In this document: positions 7,341 to 15,533 of the stretch, piece after piece
Position numbering within the stretch: position 1 is the stretch's first letter
Layout of the letters: the number at the start of each line of letters is the position of its first letter
From: an uncultured Bacteroidales bacterium
GTDB taxonomy: Bacteria > Bacteroidota > Bacteroidia > Bacteroidales > F082
Length of the DNA stretch: 57,139 nt
Assembly: GCA_937896895.1 (NCBI GenBank)
Contig: CALBNV010000025.1
Coordinates: 1-57,139, forward strand
Direction of reading: 5' to 3'
Made by a program: the position numbers and the translations under genes
Notes under the pieces: model-generated
What the model saw: the letters and a program-made list of their open reading frames with translations, nothing else
The model's database searches: none
What the model was told of the DNA's origin: nothing

Positions 7341-8018
7341 TTAGTTTATTATGTCCTCACAGATCTTTGCAATGTGTTCGCATAGTAAATGTGGGTACAT
7401 TGATTTTTCAATTTTAGAACTCAATCCCTCTGTACCTAAATGACTTCCTCGCGGTGTTGGCTGGTGACATTCGGCCCCATAATTGCAGGGGGGGGGGAAT
7501 CCTGGATTTGGATGATTTGTCCAAATGTTTGTAGGTTTCATTCTGCGTTGAGAAACAGGGATGTCCGTTTGAAACTTGCAATATGTTATTGTATATTTGA
7601 ACCTCTCTAATTTCTGCATAAACTTCATTTTTTGTAGACCTCCACGCGGATTCTCAATAAACCATATCAAATTAGGATTCGTAGTCTCAAAATACCTGAT
7701 AATCCTCAATAGGTTTTTGTTTGTCCGATCACATTGTTTCGCATATTCACTAATCGGGTCAAGTTCCAAGGTTGCCTTATTCTTGCGTCGGTGGAATGAG
7801 ATTCCGGCCAAACTATATGTTGTGCAGTCGGGTGCGGCCCATATCACGTCAGGAATGCCAAAGGCTGATTCCAAAGTTTTAGGAGACAATTTCCCAATAT
7901 CACAGTGCATATCAGAGGGGAATTTTTGATTCCAATCCACTGTATAAGCCTTGTGACCACGACTTCTGAATGTATTGCTTATACACTCAGTACCAGAGAA
8001 TAGCTCAATTATTTTCAT
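7341..8018 (-). CDS. C5-methyltransferase-like protein carrying a G10 tract
   Basis: 225 residues. 'MKIIELFSGTECISNTF' resembles C5-MTase motif I, 'AAPDCTTYS' carries the Cys of motif IV in a PDC rather than PC context, and 'IENPRG' resembles the ENV/ENP motif. This short phage-type cytosine methyltransferase-like family lacks the usual C-terminal recognition region. A homopolymer of ten G (C on the coding strand) at 7488-7497 lies in the last third, encoding PPP. Slippage there would frameshift the last part, so phase variation is possible. Activity is uncertain. Confidence 0.75.
   Translation of the reverse strand: MKIIELFSGTECISNTFRSRGHKAYTVDWNQKFPSDMHCDIGKLSPKTLESAFGIPDVIWAAPDCTTYSLAGISFHRRKNKATLELDPISEYAKQCDRTNKNLLRIIRYFETTNPNLIWFIENPRGGLQKMKFMQKLERFKYTITYCKFQTDIPVSQRRMKPTNIWTNHPNPGFPPPCNYGAECHQPTPRGSHLGTEGLSSKIEKSMYPHLLCEHIAKICEDIIN
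7488..7497. repeat. G10 homopolymer tract within a coding region
   Basis: Ten consecutive G (plus strand) encode a Pro run (FPPPC) in the methyltransferase-like gene. A tract this long in an otherwise AT-rich genome is a classic slipped-strand site. Confidence 0.8.
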
Positions 8019-8030
8019 AGTCTTACATTT

Positions 8031-9920
8031 TTATTCAAAACTTACTCCTATCAGTTTTTTCATTTTCTGATAGTTGAGAATTAACGCGCTGGTTGGGACC
8101 GATGAACCTTTTTCCTCGTTGTAGAATTGTACGTTTTTCTTCTCGATGAAATATTCTGAGGTCTCCAGCATCTGCTGTATTTCCTGACGTGATTTTGCCT
8201 TGTTGCCGGCCACTGAGGCATAGTGCTGATAGAGGCGGCTGAATCTCAGGGCAATGATCTCGTCATAGAGAACTTGATCTCCCACCTTGCCAGGCAGCAA
8301 CTTGAAGTCGCTGGTTTTCTTTACAAGTCCCTTGTCGTAGAGAATGTTTATGATGTTCCAGAACTCAACTGCCACAGTGTTTTCCTTTATGATAGCAAAC
8401 TGATCCTTGATGTTTTGACGGGCCATATCAGCCAGCAACTCCTCAAAATCCAACTGTACCATACGGATTTTCTTATGTGTAAGCAGAATCATTACGGGAG
8501 CCAGTACACAGGCCACATTGTCAAAAAAACGGGTATCAATGCCGGGGCAATGGTCAAAAAAATAGGAATATAGGCCATTGTAGGTGGCCTTAAATTCCTT
8601 TTCGATAAGGTCTCGATACTGTATCAGCTCGCAGACTATCTGAGAGAGGTTGCCACGTTCCAGTTCGCTGAGTTTCTTGAATGCCGCGCGCTGTTCGGTG
8701 GTTTTCTTTGTCTCGTTGGCTTGCACCAACATTGTACGCGAGAAAAAGATCTCGTCCTCGGGTAGGTAGTTGGAGGTAAGACAGAGACTTGATTTTATCT
8801 CTACTCCGTCTACTCTGTTGTCGTTGCTCAGTGCTGCCTTCTGGTAGCCGGCTCCGTCATAGAATGACTGCAACATACCTTGTATGTTTGGATTCACGCC
8901 ATTGTGATATTCATCGAACCATACCAGCGCGTTTGATTTCTGTGCCATCAGTCGCGACATTGATTTAGGTGTGTTCTGATTCGATTTCAGCGATATTTCC
9001 TTCTGGGCCTTACCGAATACAGAGGTTAGGTTTCTGATAATAGAGGATTTTCCCGAACCGCGCACACCTTTTAAATAGAGAATCGGCATGAAGTGTGTCT
9101 CGTCAAATATCAGGTCTCTGAATAGCGACGCAATCATGAAGCATGTAGGCAGTATGCAATATTCTTTGTGAGCCTCATACATCATTATAAACCACTTGTT
9201 GAAGTTGATATCCTTGTTCTCCTCAAAGGTGAATGATATTGCAGTATCGTCTTTCAGCTGACTACCGGCCAGACTGTCAACGTAGGGCATGAAATAAGTC
9301 TCACTTGTTTCCTTATCCTTTTCGTCCTTCTGATCGAAACTCACCAGGCCGAAATCATTTGGAAAATATGCCTTGCCGTCCTTAACTGCTGCATTGCTAA
9401 AGAAAAATGCTTTGGCCTTGCTGTTCCATCCCAGAGTCTCCACGTAGGTTGATTCGTCGACCTTTGGCATTGCGGCCAGTATCTTGAAGAATCGCTCCTC
9501 TTTACCAAGGGCCGTCACCTGATGTGATCTCAGTATCTGGCGGAACCTCGCAAAACTGGAGAAATCCTTGTTTGATATGTTTATGTAGATTGGTGTGTCC
9601 ATTTCCAATTCGGCATCGTTGCCCACCTGGAGTATCCACCACACGTTAGTTTTGCTGTCGCGGATAAGGTGTTTTATCTGGATTGGACGGTTGCAGAATA
9701 GTGTATTGTCGAAATAGACACCATACATGTCTACTCTTACGCCATCCTGGTATATGTAGATTTTGTTGTCTATAACTTCCTCGTCGGCTGCCTCCTTGTT
9801 CTCACCCTCTACACTATTGGCTTTTTGCTCGGCCTGCAATCGCTTTAGCGACGCGTAGGCCTCGTCTCTCAGGTCGTTTATCACCTGAGATTCGTAGTTG
9901 GTTTCTGGAATTTTTGCCAT
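8031..9920 (-). CDS. SF3/D5-like replicative helicase (primase-helicase family)
   Basis: 629 residues. The C-terminal half is a P-loop ATPase: Walker A 'LKGVRGSGKSS' near residue 285, Walker B-like 'ALVWFDEYHN' near 325, and 'LTSNYLPED' near 380 as a sensor-type motif. The order and the accessory N-terminal region fit D5/DUF927-type primase-helicases of phages and plasmids. Six bp downstream of the Toprim primase gene, so the two probably form the replisome core. Likely unwinds DNA at the element's origin. Confidence 0.85.
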   Translation of the reverse strand: MAKIPETNYESQVINDLRDEAYASLKRLQAEQKANSVEGENKEAADEEVIDNKIYIYQDGVRVDMYGVYFDNTLFCNRPIQIKHLIRDSKTNVWWILQVGNDAELEMDTPIYINISNKDFSSFARFRQILRSHQVTALGKEERFFKILAAMPKVDESTYVETLGWNSKAKAFFFSNAAVKDGKAYFPNDFGLVSFDQKDEKDKETSETYFMPYVDSLAGSQLKDDTAISFTFEENKDINFNKWFIMMYEAHKEYCILPTCFMIASLFRDLIFDETHFMPILYLKGVRGSGKSSIIRNLTSVFGKAQKEISLKSNQNTPKSMSRLMAQKSNALVWFDEYHNGVNPNIQGMLQSFYDGAGYQKAALSNDNRVDGVEIKSSLCLTSNYLPEDEIFFSRTMLVQANETKKTTEQRAAFKKLSELERGNLSQIVCELIQYRDLIEKEFKATYNGLYSYFFDHCPGIDTRFFDNVACVLAPVMILLTHKKIRMVQLDFEELLADMARQNIKDQFAIIKENTVAVEFWNIINILYDKGLVKKTSDFKLLPGKVGDQVLYDEIIALRFSRLYQHYASVAGNKAKSRQEIQQMLETSEYFIEKKNVQFYNEEKGSSVPTSALILNYQKMKKLIGVSFE

Positions 9921-9925
9921 GATTG

Positions 9926-10870
9926 TTATAGATTGCTTAACAGGATGTCGGCAATGTCCTGCTTGCCGTCTCCGTGTCTTATTATACTGTCACTGATACT
10001 AATTTTTTGTGTTGGAAATAGGTGCCGGAGTTTCTCTACCTTGCTTGTCCATTCTGAAAATCCGTCGTGATCGGGATAGACCAGCACCGGCTTGTTCACC
10101 TGATTGAGAAAACTCAGCCGCTCCGCGTTGAAGTTGTTAATGCTTGATGTTGCAAGCCAGTTGAACTCCGGGAGCACACACGCGGCCACTATTGCCGTTT
10201 TCTCGCTCTCCACTATCGCGATTGCTTTATCTGGATATAAGTTGCAGAGATGTTGGCCGAAATAGCACATGTCCGGCTCGTTTCCGCGGTTGCGTCTCAG
10301 CACCTGCCACATCATCTGTATTACTCCGCGTTTCTCATCGCGTTTCTCGCGGTGGCCGTCGCTCCTGTAGAACATCACCTTGCCGCGTCTTATATTCAGT
10401 TCGTGGTCTATCTGCCAGAATATCGTGCCGTCGCGGTATTCCTTGTAAGTTTTGGTCTCGTCCAGATAGATATTTGCCTTGTCTAAGTAGCCCACCGCGT
10501 AATCTTTCAGCACCATCTGCAAAACATAGGGGTCTATTTTGGTGAGAAGGTATCTGATAAGGTTTCCCTGACTGGCTCCTACCCGGAATTGTCTTACATC
10601 GTCTTTGGAGTAAAAGATCTTTGGGAGAACCTCTCTGGGCTCGGCATCGTGGTATTTGGCCTCGCTGTTGGGATAGCACTGGTATCCGCAGCTGCTGTAA
10701 TTGCAGCGTCCGAACTCGTCACCGGCATATTTTATTGTGCCGTCGGCCTCGTAGTGCTTTCGCGATATGTATCTGGTGAAACTGTGGGCCCTTCCGCAGT
10801 TGGGGCATCGGAATCGCGTATCCTTGCCGTCATACTTCTGGAGCATCCACTTGAAGTTGTTAGTTGCCAT
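9926..10870 (-). CDS. Zinc-ribbon/Toprim DNA primase-like protein
   Basis: 314 residues. The N-terminal zinc ribbon has C22/C25 (CPNCG) and C56/C61 (CNYSSC). The C-terminal Toprim-like part has 'AIVESEKTAIV' (catalytic Glu) near 215 and 'VYPDHDGFSEW' (DxD) near 258. It resembles the primase-type proteins of Bacteroidales mobile elements that pair with a D5-like helicase, which follows here. Likely makes RNA primers for replication. Confidence 0.85.
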   Translation of the reverse strand: MATNNFKWMLQKYDGKDTRFRCPNCGRAHSFTRYISRKHYEADGTIKYAGDEFGRCNYSSCGYQCYPNSEAKYHDAEPREVLPKIFYSKDDVRQFRVGASQGNLIRYLLTKIDPYVLQMVLKDYAVGYLDKANIYLDETKTYKEYRDGTIFWQIDHELNIRRGKVMFYRSDGHREKRDEKRGVIQMMWQVLRRNRGNEPDMCYFGQHLCNLYPDKAIAIVESEKTAIVAACVLPEFNWLATSSINNFNAERLSFLNQVNKPVLVYPDHDGFSEWTSKVEKLRHLFPTQKISISDSIIRHGDGKQDIADILLSNL

Positions 10871-10902
10871 AAGTTGTGTGTCGTTTAGTTTTTTTTCGTG
10901 TA

Positions 10903-11130
10903 CTACGATTCCATAAGTGCATCCACTTTTTGTGGAATTGTAAGTCTTTTGCCGATGAACTTGAAAAGCATTATTAATGTACTCAAGGGCATCTTGTTTA
11001 CATGTTCAAATATTTCAGCATCGGAAATGTTTTGATTCATCGCTTTCCTGAGCTTGTGACAGACAGACATTTTATCTAGGTCTGTTAAGCTGTTGAAGCT
11101 ATCAATGATATCTTTGATCTTGTCATTCAT
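10903..11130 (-). CDS. Small helical hypothetical protein
   Basis: 75 residues, overlapping the upstream gene as ATGA. Helical, slightly acidic N-terminus. No family recognised; position suggests a role with the primase. Confidence 0.6.
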   Translation of the reverse strand: MNDKIKDIIDSFNSLTDLDKMSVCHKLRKAMNQNISDAEIFEHVNKMPLSTLIMLFKFIGKRLTIPQKVDALMES

Positions 11131-11414
11131 TTTTTCAACACTTTTAGTTTATACCTTCTTTTTAATTTCTTGTAATATTCCTCAATCCTGGATTGAGCGT
11201 TTAGCACATCGGCCCGCGTCACCTCTCCCAAATGTGAAAAGATCTTACGAACCTCATTTGAAGTGTAGAACTTCTTTTTGTAACTAGTCACAAAAAGGCA
11301 TTCTAGTTCTTTGCGAAAAGCGTATGGGCATCGTTGATAGAAAAATGCCAGCTCGCACTTTCTTATTTGTTGCACTTCTAAGATGTCGTCGTCGTTAAAA
11401 ATGTACTGATTCAT
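11127..11414 (-). CDS. Basic helical hypothetical protein
   Basis: 95 residues with a basic C-terminus (KKLKRRYKLKVLKK) and a possible HTH in the middle (SNEVRKIFSHLGEVTRADVL). A nucleic-acid-binding role is plausible. First gene of the primase cluster. Confidence 0.6.
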   Translation of the reverse strand: MNQYIFNDDDILEVQQIRKCELAFFYQRCPYAFRKELECLFVTSYKKKFYTSNEVRKIFSHLGEVTRADVLNAQSRIEEYYKKLKRRYKLKVLKK

Positions 11415-11486
11415 ATTGTGTAAGATTAATTTTTATATATCTTTGCGCTGAATCTAATACATTTTGACTGATTGATTGTTTGAAAT

Positions 11487-11521
11487 GCTCCCAGCTTGTT
11501 TTAAGCCGGGAGCTTTTTTTT
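11487..11521. terminator. Strong hairpin with T8 on the plus side
   Basis: Stem GCTCCCAGCTT (11487-11497) with AAGCCGGGAGC (11503-11513), followed by T8 on the plus strand. The one imperfect position is a G-U wobble on the minus strand. It sits directly after the membrane-protein gene ending at 11520, so it bounds that gene's leftward transcript and would stop rightward antisense transcription. Confidence 0.6.
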
Positions 11522-12206
11522 ACTTGTCGATATTGATTCTGTAGTTGCGGTGTACCATATCGGCCAGTTGCTCCTTTACGTCATTGTCTGGCAGACTTTG
11601 AACAAAGGACTGGATTTTTGCGTTTTTTTCTTCCTCAGAGGAAAATCCATTCCTAAAGCCGCGGATCTTCGCTACACCTGTCATATATGATATTTCTATT
11701 GCCGGCTCGGTGTGTGGCTCTATCTGTTTTGCCGGTTCCGCTATTGCCAGGGTAGGAGAGGATTCCTCCTTGGGTGGCTCCTTGTCGGATTCCGGCTCTT
11801 GGATAGACTCTTGCTCCTGCTCATTTCCCTTGTTATCATCGCGCTGATCCTTTGTCATTATCCAGATCATTGATACCAGAAAGAACATCAGGGCAGCGTA
11901 ATAGATAGCTCCTATCCAGTTCAGTAGTTGTGGGTTGATTCCGTTTTGAAAGTGAAGGAAAACGGCCAGAGAATCGAAAGCCGCGAAGCCTGCCACCATC
12001 TTGTATTGCTTGATCTCACGGATACTTATCGCAGTAAGTGTGCTGTAGCCAAGCGGAAGCACCACGTTCATTATCTTAGTCCACATCGTTGGTTCCGTGT
12101 TGGATAATGCCTCAAGACGTTGGAAAAGGTCTGTATTTGAGTACCACATCAAGAGGCCTAGGATAATAATCACGAAACCAATTAAATTGCTTCTGTTAAC
12201 TTTCAT
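11520..12206 (-). CDS. Multi-pass membrane protein with charged C-terminal domain
   Basis: 228 residues. About four hydrophobic segments (near 8-24, 45-60, 70-86 and 92-114) are followed by a Glu/Pro/Gln-rich linker and a folded C-terminal tail. No family recognised. Its position next to a holin-like gene and the amidase suggests an envelope or lysis-related role. ACACGAAAAAA leader element before the ATG. Confidence 0.65.
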   Translation of the reverse strand: MKVNRSNLIGFVIIILGLLMWYSNTDLFQRLEALSNTEPTMWTKIMNVVLPLGYSTLTAISIREIKQYKMVAGFAAFDSLAVFLHFQNGINPQLLNWIGAIYYAALMFFLVSMIWIMTKDQRDDNKGNEQEQESIQEPESDKEPPKEESSPTLAIAEPAKQIEPHTEPAIEISYMTGVAKIRGFRNGFSSEEEKNAKIQSFVQSLPDNDVKEQLADMVHRNYRINIDK

Positions 12207-12233
12207 TTTTTCGTGTATTTTTTTAGGGTTAGT

Positions 12234-12518
12234 TTAAAAGAAGTCCCAAAAGGATTTCTCTTTATTTTTTTTTACCTGGTCAAATATCACTGTTTGTCCA
12301 GTTTTCAAAGTATCAATATTGTTTTGGATTTTGTCAACAGTAGACTGTATTGAATCTAGTTTCGCAGATGTCTCATCAAATCTGTTTCTTACCTCAGACT
12401 TGAAATCCATAAACTCTTTTTCTGTCACAGTTTTTTGATTGATTATGACGGTGAAGCACAGTACTATCGTCGCCAAAACAACCATGATCGCTGAAACTAT
12501 TTTTGCAAAATTTTTCAT
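12234..12518 (-). CDS. Small membrane protein with coiled coil (holin/spanin-like)
   Basis: 94 residues from the ATG at 12518. One N-terminal transmembrane segment (IVSAIMVVLATIVLCFTVII), then a heptad-like coiled coil with 'IQSTVDKIQNNIDTL'. The architecture resembles BhlA-type or spanin-like proteins. Preceded by the long hairpin at 12536-12582. Confidence 0.6.
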   Translation of the reverse strand: MKNFAKIVSAIMVVLATIVLCFTVIINQKTVTEKEFMDFKSEVRNRFDETSAKLDSIQSTVDKIQNNIDTLKTGQTVIFDQVKKNKEKSFWDFF

Positions 12519-12535
12519 GGCAAATAATTTTTTTT

Positions 12536-12582
12536 GTTGTTTTTTTATCCCCGGATTACTCCGGGGAATAAAAAAAAACAAC
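12536..12582. promoter_or_regulatory. Long leader hairpin before the coiled-coil membrane gene
   Basis: Core stem CCCCGGA-TTAC-TCCGGGG extended by T/A arms and GTTG/CAAC ends. A T run precedes and an A run follows on both strands, so it is a symmetric inverted repeat, not a simple one-way terminator. It may shield the start region at 12518 or punctuate the operon. Confidence 0.55.
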
Positions 12583-12602
12583 GAAATATTAAACAATCAA
12601 TT

Positions 12603-13388
12603 CTACTTTTTCATTACTTTGGTCTGCTCCGCAGCATGATGTTTCATGATCTTTACCCTCTCATTTTCACTGCCGTTTACATAGGCTGAATCAGTAAGCA
12701 TAAGACCATATCGGTAGCCGGTAAATTGGAAGGAGTTTTTTTTGCTCCAGTCTAATATGTACAGACTGTCTTTTTTGCGAGTCTCCTTGCTGGGAGTTAT
12801 CTTAACGACATTATTTGTTTCAACCTTTGCTTCCGATTTGGATGGATAAACCATTATCCCAAAAGACAATAGCGAAGCGACAACTACACTCCAGAATGCC
12901 AGCGGACTGAATCTCCTATTATATAGGATTGCGAACCAAACCTTGTCGATTTGGTAATTTGTTATGCTGTTGTCCTGTAAGGCTTTCCTAACCCCCACCC
13001 TAACGGGTTTAGGAGTAGAGAATGTGTATTTAAGCCTCCTGCGTCCTGTGCAGGCCTTAATGAACTTTGGAGAGCTCAGCAAGGCTGCTATCTCGATGTT
13101 GCTTCTCAGATATTGGGCAGGAGTAACATTTTTCGCGTTAAGATCTTTCTCGATACGTCCATTCAGTGTTTGATTTCTCCTTCTCGCTATCTGATTGCTG
13201 TTCGATTGCTGTTCGATTGCTGTTCGGAGACTGTTCGATTCTTGTTCAATCTCTGTTTGACCATTGTCCGAATCGGCATCATCGTCAAAATCCGGAATAG
13301 AGAACTCGTCATCGTCGTTAGGGTAGTGGACTATGGAGGCGTTCTCGTCTCCTTCTTCCCTTTCCAGCCAGGCTTCTACTTTTCCCAT
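12603..13388 (-). CDS. Single-pass membrane protein with acidic, Gln/Asn-rich N-terminus
   Basis: 261 residues. The acidic N-terminal 60 residues include Gln/Ser repeats from a small 11-bp tandem repeat (GATTGCTGTTC, 13190-13230). A basic middle (GRRRLKYTF) follows, then one transmembrane segment near 162-182 (SPLAFWSVVVASLLSFGIMVYP region). It overlaps the amidase gene by 13 bp. Function unknown; could link wall lysis to the membrane. Confidence 0.6.
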   Translation of the reverse strand: MGKVEAWLEREEGDENASIVHYPNDDDEFSIPDFDDDADSDNGQTEIEQESNSLRTAIEQQSNSNQIARRRNQTLNGRIEKDLNAKNVTPAQYLRSNIEIAALLSSPKFIKACTGRRRLKYTFSTPKPVRVGVRKALQDNSITNYQIDKVWFAILYNRRFSPLAFWSVVVASLLSFGIMVYPSKSEAKVETNNVVKITPSKETRKKDSLYILDWSKKNSFQFTGYRYGLMLTDSAYVNGSENERVKIMKHHAAEQTKVMKK

Positions 13389-13927
13389 AAGTCAAAGTCT
13401 AGTTTTATATCAATGAACATATTTCTTAGCGAATCCATATCCATTTCTGGACAGGTGGTGAAATTCTGGTTTTGGAGTTCTCCGTGTCCCACAATCTCAT
13501 CAGAGGAAAGCCCGTAATAAATTTTCAGGAAAAGGATCACCATCCATAAATTTATACGGGTGCGTATCTGGTATTTTTCTGGAGTATGCACGCAGACTGA
13601 TACCGCGTTGCTGTTGTATCCGAAGGCGTGGCCGCTGCAATCATCAATGCCGTGCATTTGATAAACCTTGCCTCCTTTCAGATAGAAGGTGTAGGCGAAG
13701 CCACTCTCCCACTTGTTGATTACCTTGTGTTGTACCTCTATGTCGTTTATCGACGTAGGGTGAGGTATCGCGTCGTGGTGGATTACTGCAAGTATCGTTG
13801 TGTCGCGCAGCCTCTCACGGTCCTGATATATGCCGGTATAATCGCGATAGGTTACAGCCATATAAACAGCCATCGCGATTATAACTATTGCAAGAGTCCA
13901 GAGAGAAAATCGAACAACTTTACCCAT
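13376..13927 (-). CDS. Membrane-anchored N-acetylmuramoyl-L-alanine amidase (amidase_2/PGRP type)
   Basis: 183 residues from the ATG at 13927; the longer frame overlaps the upstream gene. An N-terminal transmembrane anchor spans about 8-26. The amidase zinc site is visible: H50/H51 in 'AVIHHDAIPHPT', H148 in 'EIVGHGELQ' and C159 in 'TTCPEMDMDSLR'. It cleaves the lactyl-L-Ala bond of peptidoglycan. The anchor makes it a signal-arrest type endolysin or a membrane-held wall hydrolase; a holin-like gene lies upstream. Confidence 0.85.
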   Translation of the reverse strand: MGKVVRFSLWTLAIVIIAMAVYMAVTYRDYTGIYQDRERLRDTTILAVIHHDAIPHPTSINDIEVQHKVINKWESGFAYTFYLKGGKVYQMHGIDDCSGHAFGYNSNAVSVCVHTPEKYQIRTRINLWMVILFLKIYYGLSSDEIVGHGELQNQNFTTCPEMDMDSLRNMFIDIKLDFDLWEK

Positions 13928-14253
13928 TCTCCAGATTTTATCAACCAAAATGTAAAGAACCCAAAAAGAAACAGAACCAAGCCTCGCATAAACCAACTGC
14001 CGAAACTGTCTAGGAAAACCGTGAAGATCTTTTTTATTATCCAGCAAAAAAGGTCTATGCCGGCTGCCATAATGAACAGCTCAAAGAGAGGAAAAACAAC
14101 AAAGAGAAGTTTTTCCCACCAGGGACCCTCCAGTTTTGTAGACCTCAGCCAGTCAGTAAGAGGAAATTCTGTTTTCAAATCCGGAGCTATCGTTGGAAAC
14201 TTCCAATCAAACGGCTCTCGCGGAGTCACAAAACAATCAATGTAACTTTCCAT
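13885..14253 (-). CDS. Two-pass membrane protein, holin-like
   Basis: 122 residues with two strongly hydrophobic stretches near 50-70 and 88-106 (FVVFPLFELFIMAAG and GLVLFLFGFFTFWLI). It overlaps the amidase gene by 43 bp. Gene order membrane protein then amidase is typical of lysis cassettes, but no holin family is recognised by sequence. Confidence 0.6.
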   Translation of the reverse strand: MESYIDCFVTPREPFDWKFPTIAPDLKTEFPLTDWLRSTKLEGPWWEKLLFVVFPLFELFIMAAGIDLFCWIIKKIFTVFLDSFGSWFMRGLVLFLFGFFTFWLIKSGEWVKLFDFLSGLLQ

Positions 14254-14272
14254 ATTTTTGAGGTATTAAAAA

Positions 14273-14313
14273 GAGGCCGCTGAAAAAATAGCACGGAGTA
14301 CTGTAACGGCCTC
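14273..14313 (-). terminator. Intrinsic terminator
   Basis: GAGGCCG/CGGCCTC stem, then T5 on the minus strand. Follows the acidic-tailed gene ending at 14352. It is one of three successive terminators in this early segment. Confidence 0.65.
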
Positions 14314-14351
14314 CAAAAATTACCTAATCTCAAAAAATAATTATGGACAAA

Positions 14352-14762
14352 TTACTCAGTTTTGTTTTCGGGAGACAGATCCTTTCCCTCGGGCTCGTCG
14401 TCCTCTGGCTCCTCGGTTTCTGGCTCGTCGTCGGCCTCGGCTGTGTCAGATTTTGAAACAACGTGGATATACTTCTTGATGTCGGGATTGTTGACGAGTG
14501 CATTGAAGTTCTTCTCGCGGATCATTCCGAAAAGGAATTTCATAACATCAGGAAGCATTTCCTTGATTGTGTCGCCCAGGGATTTTGCGATCTGGACTGA
14601 CTTCTCGCACTCCATATCGTTAATCTTCTGTTTGGTGATGAGCTCGTCAAGCTTAGCCTCTTTTTGGGTGTTGAGTGTCTCACTGGTTGTGAGAGCCGAA
14701 GCAAATTCGTGTGCTACCTGCACTACTGTCTGCTCCTCGCATTTGAAATTAATTTCTATCAT
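14352..14762 (-). CDS. Hypothetical protein with acidic C-terminal tail
   Basis: 136 residues. The first 90 are helical; the last 35 are rich in Asp/Glu/Pro. A small acidic-tailed protein in an early operon may bind DNA-binding or host proteins. Function unknown. Terminators flank it on both sides. Confidence 0.65.
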   Translation of the reverse strand: MIEINFKCEEQTVVQVAHEFASALTTSETLNTQKEAKLDELITKQKINDMECEKSVQIAKSLGDTIKEMLPDVMKFLFGMIREKNFNALVNNPDIKKYIHVVSKSDTAEADDEPETEEPEDDEPEGKDLSPENKTE

Positions 14763-14809
14763 AGCAGTATGAATTTATATGATTATTTAAAATAATGTTT
14801 TCTAGAAAA

Positions 14810-14844
14810 GCTGCGGCAAAGCTCCTACGCAGACTAGCCGCAGC
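14810..14844 (-). terminator. Intrinsic terminator
   Basis: Perfect 8-bp GCTGCGGC/GCCGCAGC stem (14810-14817 with 14837-14844) followed on the minus strand by TTTTCTAG, after the 46-residue gene. Confidence 0.6.
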
Positions 14845-14874
14845 ATTAATTTTAACACAACTTATATATTGAAA

Positions 14875-15015
14875 CTACCACTCCACAGTGTGACTAAACA
14901 TTCCGTGGGAGTAGATTTTGGCATAAATGCCGGTGGCTCTTTTGGCCACCATAAAGGCCCAGGCTGCGATTATAGATCCAAAGGTCTTTGAATGTGAAAA
15001 GAATGAATTGTTCAT
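14875..15015 (-). CDS. 46-residue predicted membrane miniprotein
   Basis: Open from the ATG at 15015 to TAG at 14877-14875: MNNSFFSHSKTF then the hydrophobic GSIIAAWAFMVAKRATGIYA and a His/Ser-rich tail. Flanked by terminator hairpins. Single-pass membrane peptide; toxin-like or host-takeover function is possible but unproven. Confidence 0.5.
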   Translation of the reverse strand: MNNSFFSHSKTFGSIIAAWAFMVAKRATGIYAKIYSHGMFSHTVEW

Positions 15016-15036
15016 AGCGTCGTTGTTTAAATAGTT

Positions 15037-15104
15037 AAAAAAAATGATATCTGATGGTGGAAGGTGCGAGAATTACACTCTCCAAGTCCGGGAGCACCGA
15101 TATC
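15037..15104 (-). ncRNA. Structured RNA / terminator with tRNA-like features
   Basis: On the minus strand an outer GATATC/GATATC stem (15099-15104 with 15046-15051) closes a multibranch containing GGTGC/GCACC, a CTCC-7nt-GGAG hairpin and a GAGA-7nt-TCTC arm resembling a T-arm. A CCACCA follows, and after the outer stem there is A then T8. It ends transcription after the excisionase-like gene. The tRNA resemblance lacks a full cloverleaf. Confidence 0.4.
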
Positions 15105-15111
15105 GTAGGAC

Positions 15112-15444
15112 TTATAAGTTATTTTTTTTCGTGTTTATCTCGTAGTATAGATTTGCCAGCCTCACATTGAAAACCGGTGCCCCGGCTTTGGCTGACTGGG
15201 TAAAGGCCGGCTCGGTATATCCCTCGGGTGTGTCGTAAAGGTGCTTTTTGTTACACCTTATATATAAGGCGTCGGGACTTATATCAAGCAGTTTCGCAAA
15301 GTCCTTATGATTAAGGTATGTGTCAGGAGCAGGTGTGTTTATGTTGATCACCACAGCCTCCTTCTGCATCTCAGAGGCAAGCTCGCGGCCTCTCTCTGTC
15401 CACTCCTCCAGGAGTGCTAATTTTTTATTAAATACCTCGTTCAT
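15112..15444 (-). CDS. Excisionase/MerR-like DNA-binding protein
   Basis: 110 residues. The middle 'NHKDFAKLLDISPDALYIRC' has the winged-helix pattern of excisionase-type proteins. First gene of the leftward operon and divergent from the repressor, the usual place for a Xis/Cro-type early regulator. The leader overlaps the repressor promoter. Confidence 0.65.
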   Translation of the reverse strand: MNEVFNKKLALLEEWTERGRELASEMQKEAVVININTPAPDTYLNHKDFAKLLDISPDALYIRCNKKHLYDTPEGYTEPAFTQSAKAGAPVFNVRLANLYYEINTKKNNL

Positions 15445-15447
15445 AAT

Positions 15448-15478
15448 TTTGCGATTTACCTATTTATACCTAAATTTG
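15448..15478 (+). promoter_or_regulatory. Rightward promoter of the repressor-integrase unit
   Basis: TTTG at 15448-15451, a 19-bp spacer, then TAAATTTG at 15471-15478: an exact fit to the Bacteroidota TTTG-N19-TAnnTTTG promoter. Predicted transcription starts near 15485, leaving a 140-nt leader before the repressor ATG. Confidence 0.6.
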
Positions 15479-15489
15479 TAACCAGTTTT

Positions 15490-15520
15490 CAGATTTAGAG
15501 TAGTGTTTTGCCTAAATCTG
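15490..15520. promoter_or_regulatory. Inverted repeat CAGATTTAG...CTAAATCTG
   Basis: Perfect 9-bp arms (15490-15498 and 15512-15520). It sits at the start of both convergent transcripts, so it is a good second operator. Confidence 0.5.
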
Positions 15521-15533
15521 TTTGATTACACTG

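Noticed and set aside
10192..10888. Overlapping plus-strand ORFs opposite the primase
   Set aside because: Compositional shadows of the minus-strand gene with no leader or domain.
15037..15104. Functional tRNA gene
   Set aside because: No complete cloverleaf and no D-arm; T-arm-like hairpin and CCACCA alone are not enough. Kept only as a structured RNA/terminator.
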